NCBI RefSeq assembly: GCF_008728515.1
Contig: NC_044980.1
Coordinates: 56,277,680 to 56,341,679 of the forward strand
From: Papio anubis
Lineage: Eukaryota; Chordata; Mammalia; Primates; Cercopithecidae
Length of the DNA: 64,000 nucleotides
Reading direction: 5' to 3'
Positions 43,840-55,211 of the stretch are shown here, piece by piece (position 1 is the stretch's first letter; each line of letters starts with the position of its first letter). The notes beneath the pieces are model-generated. The model was not told the origin of the DNA and searched no databases. It saw only the letters and a program-made list of their open reading frames with translations. A program made the position numbers and the translations under genes.

Positions 43840-44700
43840 ATGAATATACAGGATGCCATATAAAAAATAACATAAATGTTTCCTAATAGAATTAATACAC
43901 TTTTGAAGCAGTTCAGCTTGAGGCAATTATTGCACTTCCTGGGAGATACAAATTACTTTGCCCTCAGCCTCATGCCAAATAACCCCCCTAAGACACACAC
44001 TAATTACACAGAAATACATTGCCTGCCATAGCTCATTGACTAATTGACAATCAGTTTAAAACTTCAGCAAAATATCTTAAAACTTAGGCTTTGCATTTAG
44101 CAAGGAAACCAATTTTGTTTATCTCCTCATTTTGGTCTGCCTCATTGGCAAAGTTGTAGTATGGTTGGTAAGTAATGACTGAGTAGGCTTATTATAATGA
44201 TCAATGGTAAAAGAAGGGCATTCCATCATACTGTATAGCATTTCCATCTCTCATTTCTGTGATTCTATTAAGAACAATTACCAATAATATATCCGTTAAT
44301 GTGATACAAAAATAGAATGCAACCGTGTATGTAATAGTTATTGCTAATGTGGTCTGCTAAGCTCAGTGTACAATTGTCACTGACTCATGCACTATTAAGA
44401 TGTGGCCTTTCCAAGCTCTACGCCCTTTACATTCTGATCTAAGCACATGCACCCACTGAGTTCATGCAGTAACTATACACATTCCTTCCGCCTCAAAAGT
44501 AAGTCATGGACAAAAGTCAGATCCTTGGGAATCATTCTTTACTTTATCTTCTCTATTTACAAATCACTGTTGGAGACCCAACTTCTTCATGAAGCTATGT
44601 GAGCTTACATCTGCCTAAATGTTTTTTCTAATCACCTTCATTATTCCAGGAGTTGACGTACTATAAACCTTTGCTCTGGAGTTTCTGAAATAGTCCAATC
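43840..44700. other. Repeat-free AT-rich block with homeodomain-type words
   Basis: No transposon fossil is visible across about 860 bp. It contains 'aattaatacac' near 43891, 'cactaattacacag' near 43998 and 'gactaattgacaatcag' near 44038. The combination suggests a conserved non-coding block, but this is inference. Confidence 0.35.
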
Positions 44701-44859
44701 TTAGAGGGGAAGTGCACCCAAATACCAGACAACTGATTTACAATTAATTGTCTGGGAGATGACCGATTCACTCATTGGAGATTGCTGTTCTAGGTGCTGC
44801 AGAACAAATCTGTAGGAGTTTACAGTTATAGACGGTGCAATCACTGTGGCATTGCTGGA

Positions 44860-45400
44860 CTGGCATTTCTCTTAGGATTGCATCTGGTTGCAGCAATGGA
44901 ATGTCCAACCAGGAGTGACTTGAACAATTTGGGATTTATTTTTCTCATAGAATAAGACTTCCAATGGCAAGAAACCAGGGGCTGGGGTTGTGGCTCAGTG
45001 AAGATATCAAAGCACCAGCTCCTTTTCTTTTCTACTCTTCCATCCTTTGCATATGGGCTGGTTGCCCCATGCTCTGGAAATGACTGCTGTAGAGAAGTGG
45101 GGCAGAGTCTGCACCAGCTGCCTTGAACATGTCTATCGGGAAAGCACAAGCTCTGTCCCAAACCCTCATCAGACTTCACCTTAGGTCTCATTAGCTAAAA
45201 CTGTGTCCCACTGGCTGCATCTGGCTACAGAGGAGGCCTGGAAACAATATTTAGCTTGGGCACAGGGCTGTCCTAATAAACAAGGTTTCATTAGCAACGG
45301 GTAAACAAAACTGGAGTGGGCCATGAATGGGCCTGTCATTGCTGGGGAAGGTCTGATAGAAGAGGGGGTATCTAGCTGTAGTGTGAGGGATGGATAAAAT
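44860..45400. repeat. Probable ancient repeat, family unassigned
   Basis: 'gtgacttgaacaatttggga', 'tttatttttctcatagaata', 'gaaaccaggggctggggttg' and 'ccttgaacatgtctatcggg' have the order of an old repeat that starts with a 'tttatt' block and proceeds through 'ggctcag' motifs. I cannot name it. Confidence 0.4.
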
Positions 45401-45759
45401 TGAGGTAAGAAACAGAAGAGGAAAAGTGGTCCTTGGTGGAGTTAGACTGAGATTAACTCTGGGAAAAGAAAGAATAGAGCATGTCTAGGAGACTGTGAGA
45501 ACATTGCTCCAGGAAAATTTTGTTCAGAGAAGATAGATAAAGGTCAGATGTGTCTATAAATCAAACAGCTGATTTATAGTTGACCCTGTGAGGTGTGTCC
45601 AGTTCCTGAGGCAGGCAGTCCCCTGTCCTCCCCTACTCTTAACACACGCACCTCACTCTCACTCCCAGGGCCATCATGGGCAGGTTTAAATCGACTTTCT
45701 GACCAAAGGGAATAAAATCTTAAGGGATTCTATGCCCTGCATTTTTGCCTTTTTCCCGA
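45401..45759. other. Unrecognised sequence
   Basis: No family recognised. Confidence 0.4.
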
Positions 45760-45905
45760 GCCAGAGATTCTCAATATTGGCTATACGTTGGAGTAGCATG
45801 GGGGAAGTTTTAAGCACTTTAATGCCAAGGTCACATCCCAGAACAATTAAAGTGAACTCTAGGAGTGGGGTAAATGTGTGCTGGAAAAAGTTTAATAACC
45901 ACCTC
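45760..45905. mobile_element. hAT-Charlie MITE (MER5/MER20-like)
   Basis: 'agagattctcaatattggct', 'atacgttggagtagcatggg', 'atgccaaggtcacatcccag' and terminal 'aagtttaataaccacc' follow the same MITE class as 25490-25640. Confidence 0.7.
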
Positions 45906-46437
45906 TCTGGAAAACAAGCATTCATGTATGTATGTACAGAAATTTATTATAATTTTACTGATGAAAAGGATGTATGGTATACAACTTACAAATAATAAGG
46001 AAATATACAATACTCTTCATTACGGAATGCTCTCCTGCAATTGATTTTCAGGTAATGCTTTCCTGCATTTTTGCTGAACTCTTTTGTCTGTAGTTAACCT
46101 ATGGCTGCAATTCAACCATGATTTGACAAAATCATTCTACAAATAAATGCTTGACTACTGTCCAAATTCAGTCACTGACCCATGAGTGTAATTCCAACAT
46201 GAATGTTGGTTGGTATTTTCATTTACATTAACAGATAACATGAAAGTATAACAATGAAGATAAATGTTGGAATTTTACTCGTTCATTAATGACATGAGAG
46301 ACTTCTTTGCTGATAAGGTAATAGTTTTCAACACTGGGAGAATATTTTCTCGATTTTCTGTGCTATTTATAATGTAATGGTTACAGACATAATGTACATT
46401 AAGTTTAATTTGCATTATTCACATTTTCTTAAGTATA
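45906..46437. other. Unrecognised AT-rich sequence
   Basis: No family recognised. Confidence 0.4.
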
Positions 46438-46630
46438 GACCAGGGCTTGGCAAAGTGTTTCAGTAAAGGGTCAGATAGTAAATATTTTATGTTTTGTGGA
46501 CCACAAATGATGTCTTCCTCCTCCTCCTTCAAAAAAATAATCCTTTAAAACTGTACAAACTTGTAGGACACACAGAAAGAGACTTCAGGCTAGATTTGAC
46601 CTGTGGGCTGTAATTTGCCAACCTCTTATG
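46438..46630. mobile_element. hAT-type MITE, MER-class
   Basis: 'ccagggcttggcaaagtgtt', 'agggtcagatagtaaatatt', 'ttgacctgtgggctgtaatt' and 'tgccaacctctta' give the well-known short hAT element with complementary ends. I did not assign a MER number. Confidence 0.82.
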
Positions 46631-47457
46631 TAAACAATCAACAACACAATAAATCAAGCTCTGATTTATAGTGTTTGCTAATTTCTGTCGATGTGATGGC
46701 ACTGAACATGGAATTGGGAAGAGATGCATAACAACACGTCTTAATATAGTGTTGCCACCATTCAGATGTGGTAAGCAACCTCAAAAGCATAGGAGTAGTA
46801 AAATTATTATAAAATGATAAGTTTTGAGTATTTATTACCTTTATTTTCAATGATTTATTTAATTATAAGCTTATGTCTTCTGATCTTGAATAATGACTGT
46901 GTTTAACAATTGACTCTGAAAATTCCTGAACATTTAACAGCCATCTTTTCAGAGCTGGGAAGAACTGGCTCTAGCACACCACTGGGTGGACCCAGGCATC
47001 ATGATTTTTTTAAAGCTCCCCAGAGATTTCCAAGGAACAACCACTGCTGACAGTACATCTGGCCCCTTAAAGACTGGAGTAGAATGTCCGGGGGTGTGGT
47101 TTGTTGGTTTCTTCCCAATCTGTCAATCACATTTTCCAAAGTCTGAAGTCTGATTAATCCATTCCAAGTTTCTCTCTCTTTCTATCTCTGGAATAAACTC
47201 CTGACATTGTCCCACCAGCCTCCCCAAGCTTCTGTGGTCTCCCACTCTAATTTACCACCCTTGCTTCTTTTCAGTCTGAGCAGACCAGTCTCGGTCTTGA
47301 ATATTTACTTGCAACTCTTGGGCTGAATTCTGCAGCTTTCCTCCTGGAACTAGTGCCTGACACACAGTTTAGTGCACAATAGATATGAAAACCCAGGTTC
47401 TATCATGGCTCCATGAGCAGGAGAGAACAGGTCATGAAGGGCTTTTGTGTGACTCAT
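46631..47457. other. Unrecognised sequence
   Basis: No family recognised and no credible coding frame. Confidence 0.4.
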
Positions 47458-47473
47458 TGGCCTGTTGTATCTT

Positions 47474-47765
47474 TTTTTTTTTTTTTTTAAGACAGAGTCT
47501 TGCTCTGTCGCCCAGGAGTGCGGTGATACGATTTTGGCTCACTGCAACCTCCGCCTCCTGGGTTCAAGCAATTCTCTTGTCTCAGCCTCCTGAGTAGCTA
47601 AGACTACAGGCGCCGGCCATCACGCCTGGTTAGTTTTTTATTTTTAGTAGAGATGGGGTTTCACCATTTTGGTCAGGCTGGTCTTGAACTCCTGACCTCA
47701 GGTGATCCACCTGCCTCGGCCTCCAAAAGTGCTGGGATTACAGGCACGAGAAGCCGTGCCCGGGC
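47474..47765 (-). mobile_element. AluS-like SINE, antisense, full length
   Basis: A poly-T head is followed by a complete antisense Alu ending 'gagaagccgtgcccgggc'. An exact 16-bp target duplication 'tggcctgttgtatctt' flanks it (47458-47473 and 47766-47781). Confidence 0.97.
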
Positions 47766-47781
47766 TGGCCTGTTGTATCTT

Positions 47782-48224
47782 AGACCCATCACAGCCTTCC
47801 CCCTGCCCTGGTCCTCAGGCATCCCTGCAGGCTTCTGCTTAGCTGGCTTCTGAGTCACGTGGTCTGTGAAGACTGGAGAGCTGTAGGAGAAAAGAAGCCC
47901 AGAGAGTCCTCACCTTCTCTTTCTGCTTTGGCAGCATCACCAGCTGTGGCTGGGTCTTTTTTTCTGGACTCCAACTCCTGCTGAGAGGCCCCTGCTCTGA
48001 TTTTGGCTCCCCGGCACAGCCCTGGCTCCTGGGCTCTGGTGACATCGCCTCTTCCCTTTGACCCCCAGGCCTCAGTCCTGGCTTGCTGCTGGTGCTGATC
48101 TTTGTATTGCCTTACCATTGCCCTTGTCATTTCACCTCTTTCTCCACCCTTGCAACAACTCCCCTGTATTAAATTTCCCCTTAGCTCTTTTGTTAATGGA
48201 GCCCTGGCAGATTTAGCCTGAAAT
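47782..48224. other. Unrecognised sequence
   Basis: No family recognised. Confidence 0.4.
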
Positions 48225-48325
48225 GCTGCTCTGAGGAGTCTGGGTTTCATGCTTTCTGGTAGTTGGTTTGACATCAGTAGAGGCTTTTGAGAAGAAACGT
48301 GGTATGATCAAGTGGAACAAATGGG
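48225..48325 (-). mobile_element. L2 body fragment, antisense
   Basis: 'gaggagtctgggtttcatgc', 'agtagaggcttttgagaaga' and 'aacgtggtatgatcaagtgg' match the antisense L2 segment seen at 36.74-36.80 kb. Confidence 0.55.
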
Positions 48326-48559
48326 TGTTCGATATTGGGGGTTTCATGGATGTCCCAGAAAATTTATAAATAGCCTTTAAGTGTTTATGAACACGCCACA
48401 ATTGTCTGAAATTTTGTGCATATGTGCATAAGTGACTTTTGTGTGTGTGTGGGGAGAGAGCCTATAGCTTTCATCAGATTCTCTGTGGGATTTCAGAATA
48501 TCCTAAGAACTACTGAACTAGAAGTAGGATCAGTTAGCAATGTAAATCACTCAATGCAT
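48326..48559. other. Unrecognised sequence
   Basis: Contains a short GT tract (about 48439-48450). No family recognised. Confidence 0.35.
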
Positions 48560-48965
48560 CAGAGTCCGAGCAGGAAACAGAACTCACTGGAGATGGTTCT
48601 GCTGGAGACTTTAAAGAAGGGGCTACTTCAGAAGTGTGGGCAGAAGTAGGTGGACAAACAAGAGATGGGAGGCACCCCAAGTTTAGCACCAGTGGGAAGC
48701 TGGTAACCCCGAGGACTGAAGGGCCAAGGGGAGGAAACTGAGGGACTGGGACCCATGACAGTTGGAGCCCTGGAGGAAGAGCCTCTCGGTGGAAGCAGGA
48801 GTGCTGGAGGGACAGTCTTCTTCTGAGATGGAGAGTCCAAGCAGGGGACAAGGACACAGTGTAGCCTCTCTCTTCCCACTTGACTGGCCGTTAGTGCCTC
48901 CCCTCATCTCTAACACAATTGGAAGCCAGCAGTCGTGGGTGTTTGGGTGATGTGGTCTGTGGGGT
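48560..48965 (+). repeat. Unassigned dispersed repeat, copy 3
   Basis: Starts 'cagagtccgagcaggaaaca', continues 'aagaaggggctacttcagaa' and 'gtgtgggcagaagtaggtgg', and ends near 'gggtgatgtggtctgtgggg'. The start and 'gtgtgggcag' block align with copy 2 at 14205-14665. Confidence 0.5.
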
Positions 48966-49264
48966 CAAAGTGGGGGAGAAAATGCAGTAAATGGGTACAT
49001 TGGGACACAGCAGGGTAGATGGAGAAAAACCAACATTCACAGAACAAACACATTCACAGAAAATACGTTACTTAGGACTTCCAGCATTGTGCAAGAAGGA
49101 AATTGACAGAAGTCATGTTTGGTAGTTGCTGGCATCATTCCTCACATTCTGACTTCTGGATTCTGCTTTTCATCAATCCCTTCTGCACTAACTTGCCCAG
49201 CCTAGTAAAGTCATATAACGAGAAGCAAAATTCAGAGGATTCCTTTGTTGTTGTTGCTAACTTT

Positions 49265-49400
49265 TTCCTTCCACTGCTACTTACAAGCTCTCTGACCTTG
49301 GAAGTCACAAAATGTCTTGGAGCCTCATTTATCAAGTATGGAAGAGGTTGGGTTTGATGTTTTGCATTGTGCCTTCCAGCTTGAAGGTTTTATGATGCTT
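49265..49400 (+). mobile_element. MIR3/MIRc-type SINE, sense
   Basis: 'agctctctgaccttggaagt', 'cttggagcctcatttatcaa', 'gaagaggttgggtttgatgt' and 'gccttccagcttgaaggttt' match the MIR3-type SINE with its GGTTGGACTAGATG-like 3' region. Confidence 0.7.
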
Positions 49401-49799
49401 TAAGAGGGTCTTTGGCTTCCTCTTTATGAAAGGTATGCAGTGTTTTGGCCCCTTCCAAAGGGGTGAGCCGCCTTCCCTTGCCCGTTGTCGCCTGCAATGG
49501 TCTGAAGGCTGGAAGAGAGCATAGCAGCAGTACTCCAGTCCTTCAAGGAACAGACCACAGCAGGTTATTAGCATTTTATCGACTTTGGCCCTGCTGTTGA
49601 TTGTCAGGATCTGTAGTGAAATGCTTTAATATACATTTGAGTCTAAGTGTTACCCAGGCTGAAGAAGCACTAATTTTGAAGATATGTTTGCATTATAGAC
49701 TGTGTTCTAGAGAGACCTAACATAAAGAAACACACCCAGCAACTCTGCTTACTCGGCTGGTGGAGGGAATTGAGGAGTGTTGCTGAAGGGAACTCACTT
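49401..49799. other. Unrecognised sequence
   Basis: No family recognised. Confidence 0.4.
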
Positions 49800-51560
49800 T
49801 TGTATGCATTTCAGAGATTTAATTTTATTAGCCAATGCAAATGATCTGTTCCACAAATGTAAAACAGAAGGACAAGAAAATGATCCCTGTGTCAACATCA
49901 GGATGTCTGACTTAAAATCCCATTCAAATAACTCCCTAAAAATGATCAGACACTGAATACATTATTTTTCTGACTTTGACAAAACTAGTCTGCACAAAGA
50001 AGCAGCCCCATGAGGCTATGGATAAACCAACCACCTTAAAACTTCAGCATTTTCATGTCAGTCACAGATTTTCTTAAGGGCCAAGTCACTGTTTAAGGAC
50101 TAATATGTTTGGAGAGGGAAAAAAAAACACACTGTGTTATTAGGCAGAATCCTCTTTACATACAGGGATTGGATCAGTTTGCCCTGATTGTGTTGCCTGC
50201 TTTATTGTCCTACTTCAAACACGGGGCCTTGGGCATCATCTCGAGGAAGGGCTGATTGAACTGTCGGCCTGACACTTGTCAGCTGTGGATAATATGGGCT
50301 TCAGTCCGTCATGCTCACACATAAATGAACCATGACAGAGATAGACTGTTGAATAGAAAAAGCAGTTTTACTGTGGATAACCTTTCTTGAATAAATGCAA
50401 CAAATAATAAAGTCTGAAAAGGGGGAACATGTACCTTAGGAAAGCAGTGGCGTTCAGAACCAAACAGTTATTATCTTTTTGGGCCATCAAAAATTGCCCA
50501 TTTATCCAAGTACGTTATTGAGGGAAAAGCTAAAAGTGCTGTGATTATCATAAAAATGATGGCAGTTGAATCTATGCAGTCTTCAATATTATATCACATA
50601 ACAAAACCTAGTTACAGCTCACCAGGATTGAAAAAGGAGGCATTGTTTGTGTACCAAATGGAATCCACAATTGTTCTTAGAAAATGGTGGCACACATCTT
50701 AATTAAAAGAGCAGAAAAAGAATCTAAAGCTCTTTCTTTATGTCTTTAAAACATTTCTCCTTTTTTATTAAAAGAAAAAAAAAAAACCCCAGAACTCCCA
50801 GTAGAAACTGTGGAAACTCTACATTTCAATCAAGACAGTCAAAAGAATGATTTGAATTTACAGGCCTGTAATTGGAACAAATTGGAAACAAAAGAAGAGC
50901 TCGTTTAAGCCACGTGATGTGGCCACAGTGCTGCCATGTACAGTATGTTAGAAAAAAAAAATCATGTTTCTTTAAAGCAAAGCTAACTCCACTGCAGGCA
51001 CTGAGCAATTTGCATAAATGTCTCTACCATGATTTTTTTTTATTTATGGGTCCTAAGTTTCTAATTAAATACTAATTAATACTATCACCAGAATTGTCTC
51101 CCATCCCCAGCTCTTCATAGCTTTGTCACTTTGATTAATGCACAGTCATTTATTAACTTATTTAACAAGCCGGGGTGCCTCATGACAAACTAGATTAAAT
51201 TATCCTCATAACAGTCTCATTACTGGAAAAAGGGAGTTTTAAACTTAATAAAAATTATCCTCAATAATGTTAAAGCTTTTTCACCGTACCCTTAAAAGAT
51301 AGAAATAGGTTTCTTGTTTGATTTATAATATATGGAGTTGTATAAAGCATCCATTAATAAAATTTATAAGTTCATTTAAGCTTGCACATTACAGTAGTGC
51401 TGTAGCCTTGGGTGCTTATTATTTAACTTTTGCTGTAGTTATGAAGATAATTAATGTCCTGACCAGACAGGGACTAAAATACCCACCAGAACAAGATAAT
51501 TAGAGACATAAATAATGTTTAGGTTCTTGTGTGCTGCTCTTAAAATTAATTGTTTTGTTT
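49800..51560. other. Long repeat-free AT-rich block with octamer and homeodomain words
   Basis: About 1.75 kb without a recognisable transposon, unusual for this window. It contains two perfect octamer words, ATGCAAAT at 49835-49842 and its complement ATTTGCAT at 51008-51015. 'ctaattaaatactaattaat' at 51061-51080 holds two TAATTA cores. It has no credible coding frame. The pattern fits a conserved enhancer cluster, but conservation is untested here. Confidence 0.4.
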
Positions 51561-51745
51561 TCCATCCAAACTTGATAAAGAAGAAAATAAGAGTTTACCA
51601 AGGAACTGTACGATGACGGTGAGATGTTTGTTTCGGTGAACTGGCAAATGCTAGCAAGTCTGGCAGCTTCTGGGCTGGAGGAGGGAGCAGATGTGGCAGG
51701 GGATTTGGCTCCTTCTGGGAAACTGTTCGGCCCTCATTGCTCTCT
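51561..51745. other. Unrecognised sequence
   Basis: No family recognised. It leads into the CTCF-like motif. Confidence 0.35.
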
Positions 51746-51760
51746 GTCGCCCTCTGGTGG
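51746..51760 (-). promoter_or_regulatory. CTCF-like binding motif
   Basis: The minus strand reads CCACCAGAGGGCGAC, matching the CTCF core (CCA..AG.GGGC..) at its most constrained positions. It is outside any repeat and next to the long repeat-free block. Real occupancy is unknown. Confidence 0.6.
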
Positions 51761-53283
51761 CCAGGTCCTGGTGACACGCACACCTTGCAGCCAGGCCTGT
51801 TTGTCAGTGGGAGGCGGAGGGGTGAGGCAGAAGTGGGAGCTGGAGGAAGTCTCTTCATTTAAGGGCTGGGATAAGCATCTCCTCTCAGTCAGACTCCAGG
51901 AGAAGGGGGGCCCCAGAGGGAGCTCAGCATGCCTATGGCAGCAAATCTTTCGTGCTGACAAAGCAGAATGCAGGAAGCTGTGGCTCAGGCCCTGCCGCTC
52001 TCAAAATAAATAGGCACAAACGCTTTAAAACATGCGTGGAGCACTGACCCTCCGTGAGGCTGTGTGCTAAAATAAGTGTTCAGCATGTTTGGAGGGCAGA
52101 TTCTCTTTTCATTTTCAGTTTCTTGCTAAAATAGCACCCTTGTTAAGGGCCTACGTGACCCGGTAGGAAGGGCAGGGAAAGGTATCTGCTGACGGAGGGT
52201 CTGCTGTCTAAACTTCCTTCTGGCCTGGGCCGTGCTGAGTCTTTGAGTGGGGCTGTGGGAAAGGCGCAGTAGCTCCCTGGTCACAGATAGGGAGCTGCCA
52301 CCCTGTGTAGGAAACACTTCACCACTGACAAGGCACCTTGGCGTGTATCCTGCAGTCTTCGCCCCTCCAGAGCCCTGTGAGACCAGAGGGAGGGACTGTT
52401 ACTATGATTGCTGAGGGTCACGGGCTGATTTCAAGCTCTAAACCGGCCGGCTGGTGACTTCCTTCCTGGGAAGAGCATCTGGCTCCTTTTCTTTTGGTAT
52501 CTGAAGTCCTTTCTGCTTTTCCGCACCTCACCCCCAGTTCTTCTCTCTCACACCCTCCTTCTCCCGCTCACCTTTTCTTTTCATCCTTGATTCAGAGCAG
52601 AGATAACAATAACTCTACTTGTTCTCATACCAAAATAGCTCACTTGTCAAAGCTGCAGGGAGACTGCTGCCCGGAAATTCTGTGAGCGGAAGAATGGCTC
52701 GGAGAATTTTCTCTGAGTTTAGATTAGAACGCTTCATGGTCAGAGTCCTCTCCCATTCACTTCCATCCCTGGGAGGTAAGAAGACAGCAAATGTCTTTAT
52801 GATTTATAACTCTTGTTTAGCATTGATTAAGAGCGCCATCTTTGCAAGTCTATTAGTAGAGACCTATTAGTGGAGGGTGGCTTTGGCCAAAAATAGATCA
52901 ACATTAGGCCAAACCTTAGCTCCCTGATTCCCTCAGTTTCCTCCAGGCAACTTCATTTGAATTCAGGATACTAAGTTCCCAGGCTTGCCCAGGATTCTGC
53001 TTGGGCAAGGAGGCCAAATTAAATGAAGCAGGGCCTCTAGGAGCCAAGACAGGGGATGTCCTAGATTAAAATAAAAGCACAGGAAGAGAAGAGCTCTTGG
53101 TCGGTGAAGGAAGATGAAGGCCCAGGTGATCTTATTCCTGTCTGGTCCTTCCACTGGATTTCCCACCGGCTTCATCATGATGGCCTCAGGAGTGGAGGGG
53201 CAGAGGGGAATGGTGGCAAGATGGATGCGGGCCACAGATTAGGGATGCGAGGTTGGGAAGAACACAGGAGAAGAAGAGAGGTT
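51761..53283. other. Unrecognised, repeat-poor sequence
   Basis: About 1.5 kb without a named family. 52590-52890 is repeat-free and holds a donor-like 'gggag|gtaagaag' at about 52772, but I see no matching acceptor. Confidence 0.4.
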
Positions 53284-53462
53284 TTTCAGTGGTGCTCAAA
53301 CTTTAATGGGCAAAATATTGTTTAAATGCAGAGTCTCTTGCTCCAGTTTCAGAGTTGCTAATTCTCTTAGACTGAGATGTCGCCAGAAATCTGCATTGAT
53401 AACAGGGCTTTAGTGACTTTGATTCAGGGGTCAGTCCGTGACCAGTCGTTAAGAAACACTGG
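53284..53462. mobile_element. MER20-like hAT MITE
   Basis: 'ttcagtggtgctcaaacttt', 'aatgcagagtctcttgctcc', 'gccagaaatctgcattgata', 'acagggctttagtgactttg' and terminal 'gttaagaaacactgg' give a full-length, decayed element. Confidence 0.78.
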
Positions 53463-53558
53463 ATGAGGAAGGGAGAAAGAGAAGATGAAAGAACTGTAGG
53501 AAGTGAGAGAATTTTGCCTAAATCATCTTTACCTCCTGAGAAAGTGCCATAGCTGTCT

Positions 53559-53566
53559 TCTCTCTG

Positions 53567-53655
<89 letters not shown>
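53559..53655. repeat. Compound (TCTCTG)n(TC)n(TG)n(GA)n microsatellite with mirror-type arms
   Basis: A pyrimidine run of TCTCTG/TC units (about 53559-53605) passes through (TG)n (about 53605-53622) into a pure (GA)n run (about 53629-53655). The TC and GA arms are complementary, so the tract can fold into a hairpin, and each arm is also a polypurine/polypyrimidine tract. Open frames through it are repeat artefacts. Confidence 0.93.
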
Positions 53656-53659
<4 letters not shown>

Positions 53660-54189
53660 CTCCATGTCCAGAGATGAAGGTAGGTCAAACACATCTCCTG
53701 GGCTCTTCCAGCACCTCTCCTTGTGCTTACCCTGGAGGCCTTGCTCAAATCCAGTCTACCTTGTGTCCACTGGAGGCTGCTGTGTAAGCTCTGTCACTCT
53801 CCTCACCCCTTTCCTTTGACAGTAGCATCCTCTGTGAGGCGACATCTGAAGGAAAAGGGGCTACAGCTGTGCCCTGAGCCAGAGTTGCTGCAAGTATTAA
53901 AGAGAAGATTGAAAGAGCCCTATTTCTCACCTCCATACAACCTTCTGGAATAGTTAAGGTGTCAAAATGGCCTTAATTAAACGGCCTCAGGCACATCCTG
54001 AGGGCCAGTCTATTGCTTGGGCCACCATGGGCAGACAGAGGTGCTGTGACGGTAAGGCACCCTCACACAGCTTCAGAACTAAATGCGCCCCAGCTGGGAT
54101 GTCCTGACCTGTCACGGCTCTCTCTATTGTGCTCTTCATGCCTTGGTAACCACGTAGGCAGAGTGATGTGGATGCTACATGTGTGCACA
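53656..54189. other. Unrecognised sequence
   Basis: No family recognised. Confidence 0.4.
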
Positions 54190-54265
54190 GATCAATGCAT
54201 TCATGGTCACAGGCTAGTGCCAGGCACTGTGCTGGGTGCTGGCAATAGATGAAGATGAAAGAAAT
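54190..54265 (-). mobile_element. L2 3' end fragment, antisense
   Basis: 'ctagtgccaggcactgtgct' and 'gggtgctggcaatagatgaa' match the antisense L2 terminus. Confidence 0.65.
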
Positions 54266-55193
54266 TTTCTTGCAGACCAGCTTGACTGTTGACCCTTGAA
54301 GGCTCTCAGTGGCATTGTCCTGAGCTGAAAGAGTATATCCAGAGGTTACGTGGGACTGAGTGTGTCTTCTAACACCACTTAGCCACCTGGCAGAGAACAG
54401 GACACTCATGACTAGACGGGCTCAGGGATGGCTTTGTAGGGTGGATGTGACAGAGGGAGAAGAGTGATAGGGTTTAGGGCTATGGTCCCTAAACTGGAGT
54501 GCACACACCCTCAGGGGCTGTATAAAATGCTCCAATGGGAATGGGCAGAAATTACTGAAATACTTGTTATATTGGCCTTCTAAAATCATGTCATTTGTGC
54601 CTTTCCATTTTTGTGATACACTTTAAAATGAAGAAAATGTCAGCCCAGTAGTAAAATGTACGCGATTTATGAACATATTGGGGCTATGTGCTCGATTCTT
54701 GTCTTGCTTCGTTGCCGGCTGTGCACTACGAAGCAGGTTCATAGTGTGTTGGTTTAGGAAGGGGGCTGTTGTCAAAAATGGGGCTGAAGTGCTGGGCCCT
54801 GGAGTGTAGGTGGGAGGGGGAAGGAAGCAAAACCAAAAGGGGGATGAGAGAATGAGGAAATGGGAAGAGCAGGGATGGACGGGCTCAGGGAGATTGAAAG
54901 TCAGGGGCCGTGGGTTGAAGGGAACCAGGATCCCAGGAGAGGAGGTTGTGGTGAGGCATCAAGATACAGGTTGAAAATATCTCAGGTGGGACCACTCTAG
55001 GCCATTGGCAGGTTAGGGGTGTCACCAGGTGAGGGAGGGAAAGAAAGGGACAGCAAATGTATTGGATGTGCTGCCCACAGGGAGGGACATTGAAGTGTCC
55101 ATGCCGATGGCAAGATCTAGGACAGAAAAGAAGATGGTAAGTTCCCAAGATGTGAGTGGAAGGTTCAGGTGGTGTTGGGCAACCAGGTGGCTA
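54266..55193. other. Unrecognised sequence
   Basis: No confident family. 54860-55190 is purine-rich and slightly resembles antisense L2 body. A donor-like 'gatg|gtaagttccc' lies at about 55137 without an acceptor partner. Confidence 0.35.
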
Positions 55194-55211
55194 AGAGAGA
55201 GAGAGAGAGAG
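55194..55211. repeat. (AG)n microsatellite
   Basis: Nine AG units, pure. Confidence 0.9.

Noticed and set aside
53303..53787. Open frames with Ser-Leu or Arg-Glu runs
   Set aside because: These are translations of the TC/GA microsatellite, present in several frames on both strands.
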